In this document: positions 1 through 6,987 of the stretch, piece by piece
How positions within the stretch are numbered: the first letter of the stretch is position 1
Layout of the letters: each line of letters begins with the position of its first letter
NCBI GenBank assembly: GCA_038127535.1
Contig: JAYPHU010000050.1
Location: forward strand, 1 to 15,792
Direction of reading: 5' to 3'
DNA from: JAYPHU01 sp038127535
GTDB lineage: Bacteria > Pseudomonadota > Alphaproteobacteria > Rhodospirillales > UBA2165
Length of the DNA stretch: 15,792 nucleotides
Position numbers and translations under genes: made by a program
Notes under the pieces: model-generated
The model's input: the letters and a program-made list of their open reading frames with translations, nothing else
What the model was told of the DNA's origin: nothing
Databases searched by the model: none

Positions 1-64
1 TTCTGGCTAGAAGCGGACAACTTTTAGGTCGGCTAGATTAGTCCGCTAATAGCCAAAAGGAGAC
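1..64. repeat. Tandem copies of a dispersed extragenic hairpin repeat
   Basis: Bases 4-18 and 41-55 form an inverted repeat with 13 of 15 positions paired (arms TGGCTA..AGCGGAC and GTCCGCT..TAGCCA). Bases 41-64 read GTCCGCT, then a spacer containing AGCC, then AGGAGAC. They align with 14037-14061 (GTCTGCT..AGCC..AGCAGAC), so this is probably one and a half units of the same repeat family. The left part is cut by the window edge. It is intergenic and precedes the sulfatase cluster. Its AAAAGGAGA stretch resembles a ribosome site but falls inside the repeat. Confidence 0.5.
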
Positions 65-116
65 AATTCCATGGCCGTACAGTTTGCCGCACAGGTTCAA
101 TTGCCTTCTCAATTGG

Positions 117-128
117 TTGTCGATACAA
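117..128. promoter_or_regulatory. Possible MarR-type operator upstream of the first sulfatase
   Basis: TTGTCGATACAA has TTGT/ACAA arms around four bases. Read on the opposite strand it is TTGTATCGACAA, which differs at one base from TTGTATCAACAA at 2271-2282, inside and beside the strong palindrome before tctC. It lies 45 bases upstream of the sulfatase start. The likeness suggests the same regulator binds both places. This is inferred from sequence similarity only. Confidence 0.35.
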
Positions 129-172
129 TCAAATAGCCCATAAGAAGGGCAAAGCCAGGGAGAACATGGCGC

Positions 173-1705
173 GTGACCAACCGCCCGAATATTCTGCTGA
201 TAACCTCGGATCAGCACCGCTGGGATTGCTATGGCTTTGAAGGCCGCGAGATCAGGACGCCCCATCTGGACCGGATGGCGGCCAACGGGACGCGCTTCAG
301 CGCAGCCATCACGCCCAACCTTGTGTGTCAGCCGGCCCGCGCGTCCATCCTGACCGGGCTTCTGCCGCTCAGTCACGGCGTTTATGACAATCACGTGAGT
401 CTTGATCCGGCGATTGGCGAAACGGGATGGGCCCGAACCCTGGCCAATCACGGCTACGCCAACGCGTTCATCGGCAAGGGTCACTTCGGCGACAATCCCA
501 ACTGCACGCCCTACGGCGCGCCGGAATCGCGGTCCCAGTCCGCCGATTTTCCCGAGGACTGGTCGGGGCCCTATATGGGATATGACCATGCGGAGCTGAT
601 GATCTTGGGGCACTGGCATGATCTATTGCCGTGTGAGAAGCCGCCACGGGGGCAGCACTTCGAACGCTGGTTCTGGGGGCACGGTGAAGAGGGCGAAGCC
701 TGGGACCTCTGGGCGAGGGATTTCGGCCCGGTTCAGGAGGGCGCGCAGACCTGGTTTTCCAAACTGCCGGCCGCCTGGCATTCGACCACCTGGGTGACCG
801 ACCGGACCATTGACTACCTCCGCCGGCACGATCAGGAGGAGCCTTTCTGTTTGTGGGCCTCTTATCCGGATCCGCATCATCCGTTTGACTGCCCCGAACC
901 CTGGAGCCGGCTGCATAACGAAGACGATGTCGATATCTCGCGGACCCATGAGCGGGACCTGGATCGCCGTCCCTGGTGGCACAGGGCGTCCCTGGAGAAC
1001 GTGCCGCAGGCCAAGCGGGAGAGGGAGAAGATCCTTCGCTTGGAGTACTCCCGCATTGTGCCGCAGACGGACAAACAGCTCCGTCAGATGACCGCTAACT
1101 ATTACGGGGAGATATCCTTCATCGACGATGGGGTTGGCCGGATCATGGATGCGTTGAGCGAAACCGGACTGGATGAGAATACGGTGGTGATCTTCACATC
1201 CGATCACGGCGATTTGTTGGGTGATCACGGCCTTTATCTGAAAGGGCCCACACCTTATGAGGCATTGCTCAGGGTCGGCATGATTATGCAGGGGCCTAGC
1301 GTGCCGGCGGGCAAGGTGGTCGATGACCCGGTTTCTACCCTCGATTTGGCGGCCAGTTTCTATGACTGGGCCGGTGTCGAGAAGCCTGCTGATATTCAAA
1401 GCGAGTCGCTGCGATCTCTTATCGAAGGGCAGGGGACGCGCGACGTCGCCTACAGCGAATGGAACCAGCAGCCGAGCCGCACCGGTGTTGAGTTGAACCT
1501 CCGCACCGTCCGGACCAAAGACGCTAAGCTGACGCTTGAGCTGATTTCCGGCGCGGGTGAAATGTATGACCTCAAGAATGATCCGGACGAGATGGACAAC
1601 TTGTTTGACGATACGGGGTATGCAGCTCTGCAAAAGGAATTGACCGACATGATCCACGCCCGACCGGGCAAGATGATGGACGAGCTACCGGTGCACGAAG
1701 CTTAA
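173..1705 (+). CDS. Cys-type S1-family sulfatase (cytoplasmic)
   Basis: Predicted hydrolase of sulfate esters (alkaline-phosphatase fold, S1 family), 510 residues. The signature C-x-P-x-R is present as C52-Q-P-A-R56 followed by A-S-I-L-T-G. In this family the Cys is converted to formylglycine, the catalytic nucleophile. The N-terminal metal site is S12-D13-Q14, and the second metal motif is S-D344-H345-G-D. There is no signal peptide: the protein begins directly with the first beta strand, so it should act in the cytoplasm. The start is GTG at 173, preceded by AGGGAG at 157-162. The ATG at 166 is out of frame, and the frame is closed upstream by a stop at 134-136. A MarR gene follows after 10 bases, and a transporter and a second sulfatase lie downstream. 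Phosphonate or phosphate monoester hydrolases share this fold, so the leaving group is not proven. The substrate is unknown. Confidence 0.88.
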   Translation: MTNRPNILLITSDQHRWDCYGFEGREIRTPHLDRMAANGTRFSAAITPNLVCQPARASILTGLLPLSHGVYDNHVSLDPAIGETGWARTLANHGYANAFIGKGHFGDNPNCTPYGAPESRSQSADFPEDWSGPYMGYDHAELMILGHWHDLLPCEKPPRGQHFERWFWGHGEEGEAWDLWARDFGPVQEGAQTWFSKLPAAWHSTTWVTDRTIDYLRRHDQEEPFCLWASYPDPHHPFDCPEPWSRLHNEDDVDISRTHERDLDRRPWWHRASLENVPQAKREREKILRLEYSRIVPQTDKQLRQMTANYYGEISFIDDGVGRIMDALSETGLDENTVVIFTSDHGDLLGDHGLYLKGPTPYEALLRVGMIMQGPSVPAGKVVDDPVSTLDLAASFYDWAGVEKPADIQSESLRSLIEGQGTRDVAYSEWNQQPSRTGVELNLRTVRTKDAKLTLELISGAGEMYDLKNDPDEMDNLFDDTGYAALQKELTDMIHARPGKMMDELPVHEA

Positions 1706-1715
1706 GGTTGAGACC

Positions 1716-2201
1716 ATGAGTGAGATAAAGGCAAAATTGGATCCAGACGACGAACTCGATATCCGAGACCGCCTGGCGTTCCAGATCACGACCTTGGGGA
1801 ACGTGATTTCCCAATGGGCGAGCCGGGCGTATCTCAGCAAATGCGGTGTCACCATGACCGAATGGCGGGTTCTGGTCATGCTCAAAACTATTGGCCCAAT
1901 GACCGCCCGTAAGATTTGCGAACTCACCAAAATGGATAAGGGCAATGTCAGCCGGGCTGTTAAAAAACTGATCGCCGACAAACGAGTCAGCGAAACGCCG
2001 GATCCAGAGGACCGGCGCGCGGTTATTCTTAATTTGACCACAAAGGGCCGTAAAAAGTATCTCGAGGTTCGGCGCTATTCCGATGAACGGGAGAACAGAC
2101 TCAGCGCTGCTGTCGGGCAAGATAACCGTGAGATATTTGAAGAAATCATTGGCCGCCTCAAGACGGAGAGTGAGCGTATGTTGAAAGAATTAGAGACCTA
2201 G
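1716..2201 (+). CDS. MarR-family transcriptional regulator
   Basis: 161-residue winged-helix DNA-binding protein, of normal MarR length. N- and C-terminal helices (about 12-40 and 120-160) would form the dimer interface. The helix-turn-helix spans about 62-90, with the recognition helix around K75-G-N-V-S-R-A-V. The wing carries the family hallmark D96-P-E-D-R-R101. The gene starts at ATG 1716, 10 bases after the sulfatase stop, with AAGG at 1704-1707 as ribosome site. It sits between a sulfatase and transporter genes, and a perfect 16-bp palindrome lies 62 bases beyond its stop. It is therefore inferred to be a local repressor of the cluster that releases DNA on binding the transported substrate or a product. 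No Cys pair suggesting redox sensing is evident (only C43 and C69). Confidence 0.9.
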   Translation: MSEIKAKLDPDDELDIRDRLAFQITTLGNVISQWASRAYLSKCGVTMTEWRVLVMLKTIGPMTARKICELTKMDKGNVSRAVKKLIADKRVSETPDPEDRRAVILNLTTKGRKKYLEVRRYSDERENRLSAAVGQDNREIFEEIIGRLKTESERMLKELET

Positions 2202-2262
2202 ACAAAGGAAAGGGACGGCACTTCAAATCAGAGGAGCCGCCCGTTGCGAAACGAGTAAAATA

Positions 2263-2278
2263 TGATACAGTTGTATCA
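2263..2278. promoter_or_regulatory. Perfect 16-bp palindrome, candidate MarR operator
   Basis: TGATACA-GT-TGTATCA has two perfect 7-bp arms around a 2-bp centre. The size and symmetry are typical of MarR-dimer operators. It lies between the marR stop (2201) and the tctC start (2321), 42 bases upstream of that ATG. An overlapping TTGT-N4-ACAA element at 2271-2282 is nearly repeated before the first sulfatase (117-128). Binding by the neighbouring regulator is inferred. Confidence 0.65.
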
Positions 2279-2320
2279 ACAACTAAATTGAAACGCGTAT
2301 TTATTCTGTGGAGGATTACA

Positions 2321-3301
2321 ATGAAGTTCACATCAATATCCAAGGGATTTGCGGTAGCTGCTTTAGGCGGTTTGGTGTCGCTGGCAGCGGTTTCCGATCA
2401 GGCCCAAGCCGGTGGTCACGGCGGTTGGAGCCCGAAAGGCCCAATCAACCTGATGATCGCCTTTGCGGCCGGCGGCGGCGCCGACACCCAGGCCCGTCTG
2501 ATCGCTTCCGAGATAGAAAAGAAGAAGGGCTGGAAGATTTTACCGTCCAACGTCACCGGCAAGGGTGGTGTCACGCTGGCGCGTAAGATGAAAAGCGAAC
2601 CCAATGACGGCCAGACCATCGGCATCGCCGTGACCGAAAGCTTCAACTATTCCATGGCAGCGACCAAGAATGCCGGTTACTCCCTGAACGACTTTACCTT
2701 CATCACCACGACCGCCGGTTCCCAGATGGGCGTGTACGGCAAGACCGACAAAGGCTGGAAGTCCTGGGATGACGTCGTCAAGGCGGCCAAAGGGGGCAAG
2801 ACCATCAAGATCGGCGGCATGAGCCCGAAACACGCCGATCTGATTTATCTCTTGGGTCAGAAGGCCGGTGTGAAGTTCAACCCGGTGATCTTGCGCGGCG
2901 GTAAGAAAGTGCTCAACGCGGTGACCGCCGGTGACGTGGACCTTGGGTTTGGTGCGGGCATTCAGAACCGTGCGGTGAAGGCCGGTACGATGACTCATTA
3001 CATCTCCGGCGAACTGACCCGGTTGAAAGCCTCTCCCAACGTGCCGACGTTGAAGGAAATGGGCCTGCCTTATGATGGCGGCGCCAAGTTCCTGATCTTC
3101 GCGCCGAAGGGCATTCCGGCGGATGCGCGGGTCTCCATCGCCGCCGCCGTCGCGGAAGCGCTGAACACCAAGGGCACCAAGCTCGACGCGTTCGTGACGA
3201 AGGCCTTTGGCGGTCCGCAACTGATCACCGGACCGGCGCTCGATAAGCTTCTGAAAGATGGCCTGGAAAGCTCGAAGGCCCTGATGAAGGCCTCGGGCTG
3301 A
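2321..3301 (+). CDS. tctC: TTT (tripartite tricarboxylate) transporter substrate-binding protein
   Basis: Periplasmic solute receptor of a TctABC-type secondary transporter, 326 residues, normal length for the TctC/Bug family. A Sec signal peptide occupies residues 1-30 (K2, K8, hydrophobic core, cleavage after Q-A-Q-A30). The mature protein shows the family pattern of P-I-N-L-M-I-A-F-A-A-G-G-G-A-D-T near its start, and V-P-T-L-K-E-M-G-L-P and F-L-I-F-A-P-K-G-I-P in the C-terminal half. ATG 2321 is preferred over the in-frame TTG at 2288 because GGAGG at 2310-2314 precedes it and the signal peptide then begins correctly. The operator palindrome lies just upstream. Family members bind carboxylates, but the ligand here is unknown. 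Company with sulfatases suggests a sulfated carboxylate or a related organosulfate (inference). Confidence 0.92.
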   Translation: MKFTSISKGFAVAALGGLVSLAAVSDQAQAGGHGGWSPKGPINLMIAFAAGGGADTQARLIASEIEKKKGWKILPSNVTGKGGVTLARKMKSEPNDGQTIGIAVTESFNYSMAATKNAGYSLNDFTFITTTAGSQMGVYGKTDKGWKSWDDVVKAAKGGKTIKIGGMSPKHADLIYLLGQKAGVKFNPVILRGGKKVLNAVTAGDVDLGFGAGIQNRAVKAGTMTHYISGELTRLKASPNVPTLKEMGLPYDGGAKFLIFAPKGIPADARVSIAAAVAEALNTKGTKLDAFVTKAFGGPQLITGPALDKLLKDGLESSKALMKASG

Positions 3302-3307
3302 TTATAT

Positions 3308-3336
3308 CGGGTGGCGGTGTTGTGCGCCGCCACCCG
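3308..3336 (+). terminator. Intercistronic hairpin between tctC and tctB
   Basis: CGGGTGGCGG (3308-3317) and CCGCCACCCG (3327-3336) form a perfect 10-bp G+C-rich stem with a 9-base loop, followed by TTCTCCTT. There is no long T run, so it is more likely a partial terminator or an mRNA-stabilising 3' structure than a full stop. It would raise binding protein over membrane subunits, a common arrangement in transport operons. Confidence 0.6.
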
Positions 3337-3356
3337 TTCTCCTTCAGGATACACCG

Positions 3357-3926
3357 ATGCGGATCGACCGCTGGACAGTCGGGGTGGCCGGGTTCTTTGC
3401 GCTCCTGGCCGCAGCCATGCTGTTTGTTTGGATCCCCAATGATATCGAGACGGGCATCGTCGAGGTCTATCGGCGGCAGGTAAATATCGGTGATTCCATG
3501 GCCCCCACGGTGGCGGCGGCGGCGCTATTAATCGTCTCGCTGCTAATGGGGGCGTTCAGCTATTTCCGGCCGGCGCCGCCGTCCGCGGCACCCCTCGACA
3601 ACCGGTCTTTTTCGTTTCTCGCCCGTATCGCCGGCGTGGTTGTCCTGTCGCTCGTCATCATGGTCTACGCCGGTCCGTTGCTGGTTGCGATTGTGAACCT
3701 ATTTGGCGACGTCGGCATCTACCGACATCTGAAGGACGACTTCCCCTACAAATTTGTAGGATTTGTCTTAGGCGGTGGCACACTGGTTGCGGGCCTGATC
3801 ATGGTCGTCGAGAACCGCCTGAGCCGCCGGTCAATCTGGATTGCCGCGGCCGCCGTTCTGGCCCTCATCGTCGTTTTTGACTTGCCGTTTAACGATACCC
3901 TCTTGCCGCCCAATGGGGATTATTGA
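3357..3926 (+). CDS. tctB: TTT transporter small membrane subunit, TctB-type
   Basis: 189-residue integral membrane protein with about four hydrophobic segments (roughly residues 8-25, 48-66, 85-112 and 135-180 containing more than one stretch), fitting the four-helix TctB/DUF1468 subunit. Its partners are the binding protein upstream and TctA downstream. The start is ATG 3357 with AGGA at 3345-3348. The stop TGA shares its last base with the following ATG (TGATG), so tctA is translationally coupled. TctB proteins diverge strongly in sequence, so the assignment rests on topology and position as much as on residues. Confidence 0.85.
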   Translation: MRIDRWTVGVAGFFALLAAAMLFVWIPNDIETGIVEVYRRQVNIGDSMAPTVAAAALLIVSLLMGAFSYFRPAPPSAAPLDNRSFSFLARIAGVVVLSLVIMVYAGPLLVAIVNLFGDVGIYRHLKDDFPYKFVGFVLGGGTLVAGLIMVVENRLSRRSIWIAAAAVLALIVVFDLPFNDTLLPPNGDY

Positions 3927-5536
3927 TGGGGATCCTGGACCACATCTGGCTGGGCATCCTCGCAGTTTTTACGGCGCACCCTTTGTTCAGCATCGGGCCC
4001 TTGGTGATCTCCACGACCGTGGCCATGGTGGTGTTTGGCTTTCTGCTCGGTGTCTTTGTCGGCGCGACGCCGGGACTGGGTGGTCCCTCCACCATGGCGA
4101 TTTCGCTGCCGATCCTGATCTCCATATTCGGCGTTGATGCGGATGCGCTTCTGCCCGTGCTCGGGTTCTTGGTGGCCGTGATGAAAGGCGCGACGGTCGG
4201 CGGCGCGGTGCCGGCTATTCTCTTCAACACGCCCGGCACGCCGGATTCATTGATGACCACATTGGACGGGTTTCCCATGACCCGGAAGGGGCAGGCGGGA
4301 AAGGCCTTGCGGGTCGCGCATTTCTCGTCGGTCAGCGGAGATACGTTTTCTGACTTAGTACTTTTCACCACGGCGCCGTTCCTGGCGATCATTGTGGAAC
4401 GCTATCTGGACTTTCCGGAAAAAGCTGCGCTGATCATCCTCTCGCTGGCGTTCATTTCGGCGGTGGTCGGCGGCAATGTCTGGAAAGGTTTGGCGGCGGC
4501 GGCGCTGGGTATGTTCTTCGCGTTTATTGGTACCGGGCTGGATGGCTATCCCAGATTGTCCATGAACCTGGACGCGCTCGGCAGCGGACTTCCCCTGGTG
4601 AGCGTGATCCTCGGCGTTCTCATCCTGGGGTCCGTCTTTGAAGGCCTTGAGGAAATGTGGCGGGAAATGCGGGAGAGCGCCGCCATCACCAATGTAGAAA
4701 TGTCCGGCGACAACAAGCTGCATTTCAGCGACATCAGGAAGATCGCGCCGTTCATGGGGCTCTCCGCCGTGATCGGCACCGGCATTGGCGCGCTACCCGG
4801 GATCGGCTCGACCCTGGCGGCGACCCTCGGTTATGCGACGGGACGAAAAATGCATAAAGGCGAGGTGCCGTTCGGCGAAGGAACGCCGGAAGGGGTAGCC
4901 GCGACCGAGGCGGCCAATTCATCGGTCGCCGGGGCGAACCTTATACCGGTCTTGTCCTTGGGTATTCCCGGTAACGTGGCGGCGGTATTCCTTATTCTGG
5001 CGATGGAGTCCATCGGCGGGTTCAATCCCGGACCACAGGTGTTCCGGCTCATCCCCGATGAGGTTAATCCGGAAATGGTCATTGCCTTCGGCCTGTTCAC
5101 CGCCATGGTGTTCGCGAACCTTCTGAACTGGACGATCGGCGGCGTGTTCATGCGGTCCATGGGGTTCGTTGTCAAAGTGCCAAAGCAGCAGCTCATGCCG
5201 GTGATTTTGTTGGTGACCTTGACCGCGATCTATTCTCAGCAGCCAACCATGTTCGCGATCATTGTCACGCTGGTTTTCGGATTGATTGGATATCTGATGC
5301 GCAAGTTTGATATTTCCGTTTTGCCCTTTGTGATCGCTTTTATCCTGGCCAACAACCTGGAAGCCGCCATGCGTCAAGCCTTTGCCGCGACCGGCAACGA
5401 TCCGTGGTTCCTGTTCGCCAGCCCCATCTCCATCGCTTTTATTCTGGTGGCGGTCCTGGTGGTAGTGTTTTTCTCCCGGGGGCGCAAGCTGGAGTCCGGA
5501 AAGGAGCAGAATTTGAATAAAGGAACTGTCTCATGA
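3926..5536 (+). CDS. tctA: TTT transporter large membrane subunit, TctA-type
   Basis: 536-residue polytopic membrane protein, about 11-12 predicted helices, the permease core of the TctABC system that couples uptake to an ion gradient. TctA hallmarks are visible: the G-x-T-P-G-L-G-G-P-S-T motif near residue 48, P-G-I-G-S-T-L-A-A-T-L-G-Y in the middle, E-A-A-N-S-S-V-A-G-A-N-L-I-P, and L-G-I-P-G-N-V-A-A-V-F. The tctB stop overlaps ATG 3926 by one base. An in-frame TTG at 3923 is a poorer start. Its own stop overlaps the next sulfatase ATG as ATGA, so transport and hydrolysis are co-translated. The C-terminus ends in a charged tail (residues about 520-536). Confidence 0.93.
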   Translation: MGILDHIWLGILAVFTAHPLFSIGPLVISTTVAMVVFGFLLGVFVGATPGLGGPSTMAISLPILISIFGVDADALLPVLGFLVAVMKGATVGGAVPAILFNTPGTPDSLMTTLDGFPMTRKGQAGKALRVAHFSSVSGDTFSDLVLFTTAPFLAIIVERYLDFPEKAALIILSLAFISAVVGGNVWKGLAAAALGMFFAFIGTGLDGYPRLSMNLDALGSGLPLVSVILGVLILGSVFEGLEEMWREMRESAAITNVEMSGDNKLHFSDIRKIAPFMGLSAVIGTGIGALPGIGSTLAATLGYATGRKMHKGEVPFGEGTPEGVAATEAANSSVAGANLIPVLSLGIPGNVAAVFLILAMESIGGFNPGPQVFRLIPDEVNPEMVIAFGLFTAMVFANLLNWTIGGVFMRSMGFVVKVPKQQLMPVILLVTLTAIYSQQPTMFAIIVTLVFGLIGYLMRKFDISVLPFVIAFILANNLEAAMRQAFAATGNDPWFLFASPISIAFILVAVLVVVFFSRGRKLESGKEQNLNKGTVS

Positions 5537-6978
5537 AGCCGATGAACCTTCTCTACATCATGTCCGATGAATTTAACTACCGGATGATGGGCTGCTATGG
5601 CCATGATCAGGTCAAGACGCCGCACCTGGACCGGCTGGCGGAAAAAGGAACGCGCTTCACCGCCGCCTACACAAATTCGGCCATTTGCATTCCGGCGCGC
5701 GCGGCGTTTGCCACCGGCCGCTATACCCATGAGACCCGCTATTGGGACAATGCGCTGCCCTATGACGGGGAAATCAAGGGCTGGGGGCACCGGCTTCAGG
5801 ATGAAGGCTTGCGCGTGGAATCCATCGGCAAGCTTCACTATAAGAACGATGAACTGAACACCGGCTTTTCCAAGCAGCATCACCCGATGCACGTCATGGC
5901 GGGGATCGGTCAGGTCTGGGGATCGGTGCGCGATCCGCTGCCGCCTCATCGTGACGGGCAAATGCTGAAGGACATTGGTCCGGGCGAATCCAACTATAAC
6001 CGCTATGACCGGCTTATTGCTGATGAGACTAAACAGTGGCTGATCGATGCAGCAAAGGCCAGCGATGACAAGCCTTGGGTTTTGTATTCGAGTTTTGTCG
6101 CCCCGCACTTTCCGCTCGTCGTGCCGGAGGAATATTACAATCTCTATCCGCTGGAGAGCCTGCCTCCACGGAAACTCGATCCGGAGGAGGGCTATCAGCG
6201 GCATCCCTGGCTTCAGCGGCAGGCGGAATTTCATCCCGTGGATAATGGCCTGTCGCCGGAACGCCGGAAGATGGCGGTCGCCGCCTATTTCGGCCTCTGC
6301 ACCTATGTGGATGCGCTCATTGGTGAGGTGCTGGAGACGCTGGAGGAGACGGGTCTCAGCAAGACCACCCGGATCGTTTTCACCAGCGATCACGGCGACA
6401 ATGTGGGCGCCAGAGGCATGTGGGGGAAATCCAATCTGTATGAAGAATCCGCCGGCGTGCCGCTTATCCTGGCGGGCCCGGATGTGCCGACGGGTGCGGT
6501 CTGCAACACGCCGGTGAGCCTGCTGGATACGTATCAAACCGTTTTGGAGTGTGTCGATCTGGCGGAGACGGATGAGGAGCAGGAGCTACAAGGCAAATCC
6601 TGGTTGGAGATCGCCAGTGCGGACGATGACCCCGAGCGGGTGGCGTTCAGCGAGTATCACGCAGCCACTTCACCCACCGGCGCTTTTATGATCCGGCGTG
6701 GCAAGTACAAGTACAATTACTATGTGGACTATGAGCCGGAGCTCTTCGACCTGGCCGCCGATCCTGAAGAGACCACAAACCTGGCCGGCGATCTGGCTCG
6801 TGCCTCAACGGTGGCCGAGTATCACGGGTATCTGCTTGAGATTTGTGATCCGGAGAAAACCGACCGGTCCGCCAAGGATGATCAGAACGAACTGGTCGCC
6901 CAGTTCGGCGGTCCTGATGCCGCGTTTAACACCGGCACGCCCGGCGCGACGCCGGTGCCGGGCCAGGGACATGAATAG
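5533..6978 (+). CDS. Second Cys-type S1-family sulfatase (cytoplasmic)
   Basis: 481 residues, related to but distinct from the sulfatase at the head of the cluster. The formylglycine signature is C52-I-P-A-R56 followed by A-A-F-A-T-G. The first metal motif reads S11-D12-E13 rather than the S-D-Q of the other copy, and the second is S-D286-H287-G-D, then W-G-K-S-N. No signal peptide is present, so cytoplasmic action is expected. The start overlaps the tctA stop as ATGA, with AAAGGA at 5519-5524 as ribosome site, so its expression is tied to the permease. Such coupling implies that the imported compound is the enzyme's substrate. It resembles choline-sulfatase-like S1 enzymes, but phosphodiesterase or phosphonate hydrolase activity cannot be excluded. 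The C-terminal 50 residues are polar and Gly/Pro-rich. Confidence 0.88.
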   Translation: MKPMNLLYIMSDEFNYRMMGCYGHDQVKTPHLDRLAEKGTRFTAAYTNSAICIPARAAFATGRYTHETRYWDNALPYDGEIKGWGHRLQDEGLRVESIGKLHYKNDELNTGFSKQHHPMHVMAGIGQVWGSVRDPLPPHRDGQMLKDIGPGESNYNRYDRLIADETKQWLIDAAKASDDKPWVLYSSFVAPHFPLVVPEEYYNLYPLESLPPRKLDPEEGYQRHPWLQRQAEFHPVDNGLSPERRKMAVAAYFGLCTYVDALIGEVLETLEETGLSKTTRIVFTSDHGDNVGARGMWGKSNLYEESAGVPLILAGPDVPTGAVCNTPVSLLDTYQTVLECVDLAETDEEQELQGKSWLEIASADDDPERVAFSEYHAATSPTGAFMIRRGKYKYNYYVDYEPELFDLAADPEETTNLAGDLARASTVAEYHGYLLEICDPEKTDRSAKDDQNELVAQFGGPDAAFNTGTPGATPVPGQGHE

Positions 6979-6987
6979 GAGGCAACA

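Noticed and set aside
38..619. Long minus-strand open frame opposite the first sulfatase
   Set aside because: It is antisense to a gene with clear catalytic motifs, and its own translation shows no domain.
623..1657. 344-codon minus-strand frame inside the first sulfatase
   Set aside because: Mirror frame of a G+C-rich gene, with no recognisable motif or ribosome site.
2244..2272. TTGCGA as a -35 box for tctC
   Set aside because: No -10 box lies at an acceptable distance; TATGAT at 2261 would leave only 11 bases between them.
5374..6537. 387-codon minus-strand frame opposite the second sulfatase
   Set aside because: Same reason: a shadow of the overlapping tctA-sulfatase coding strand.
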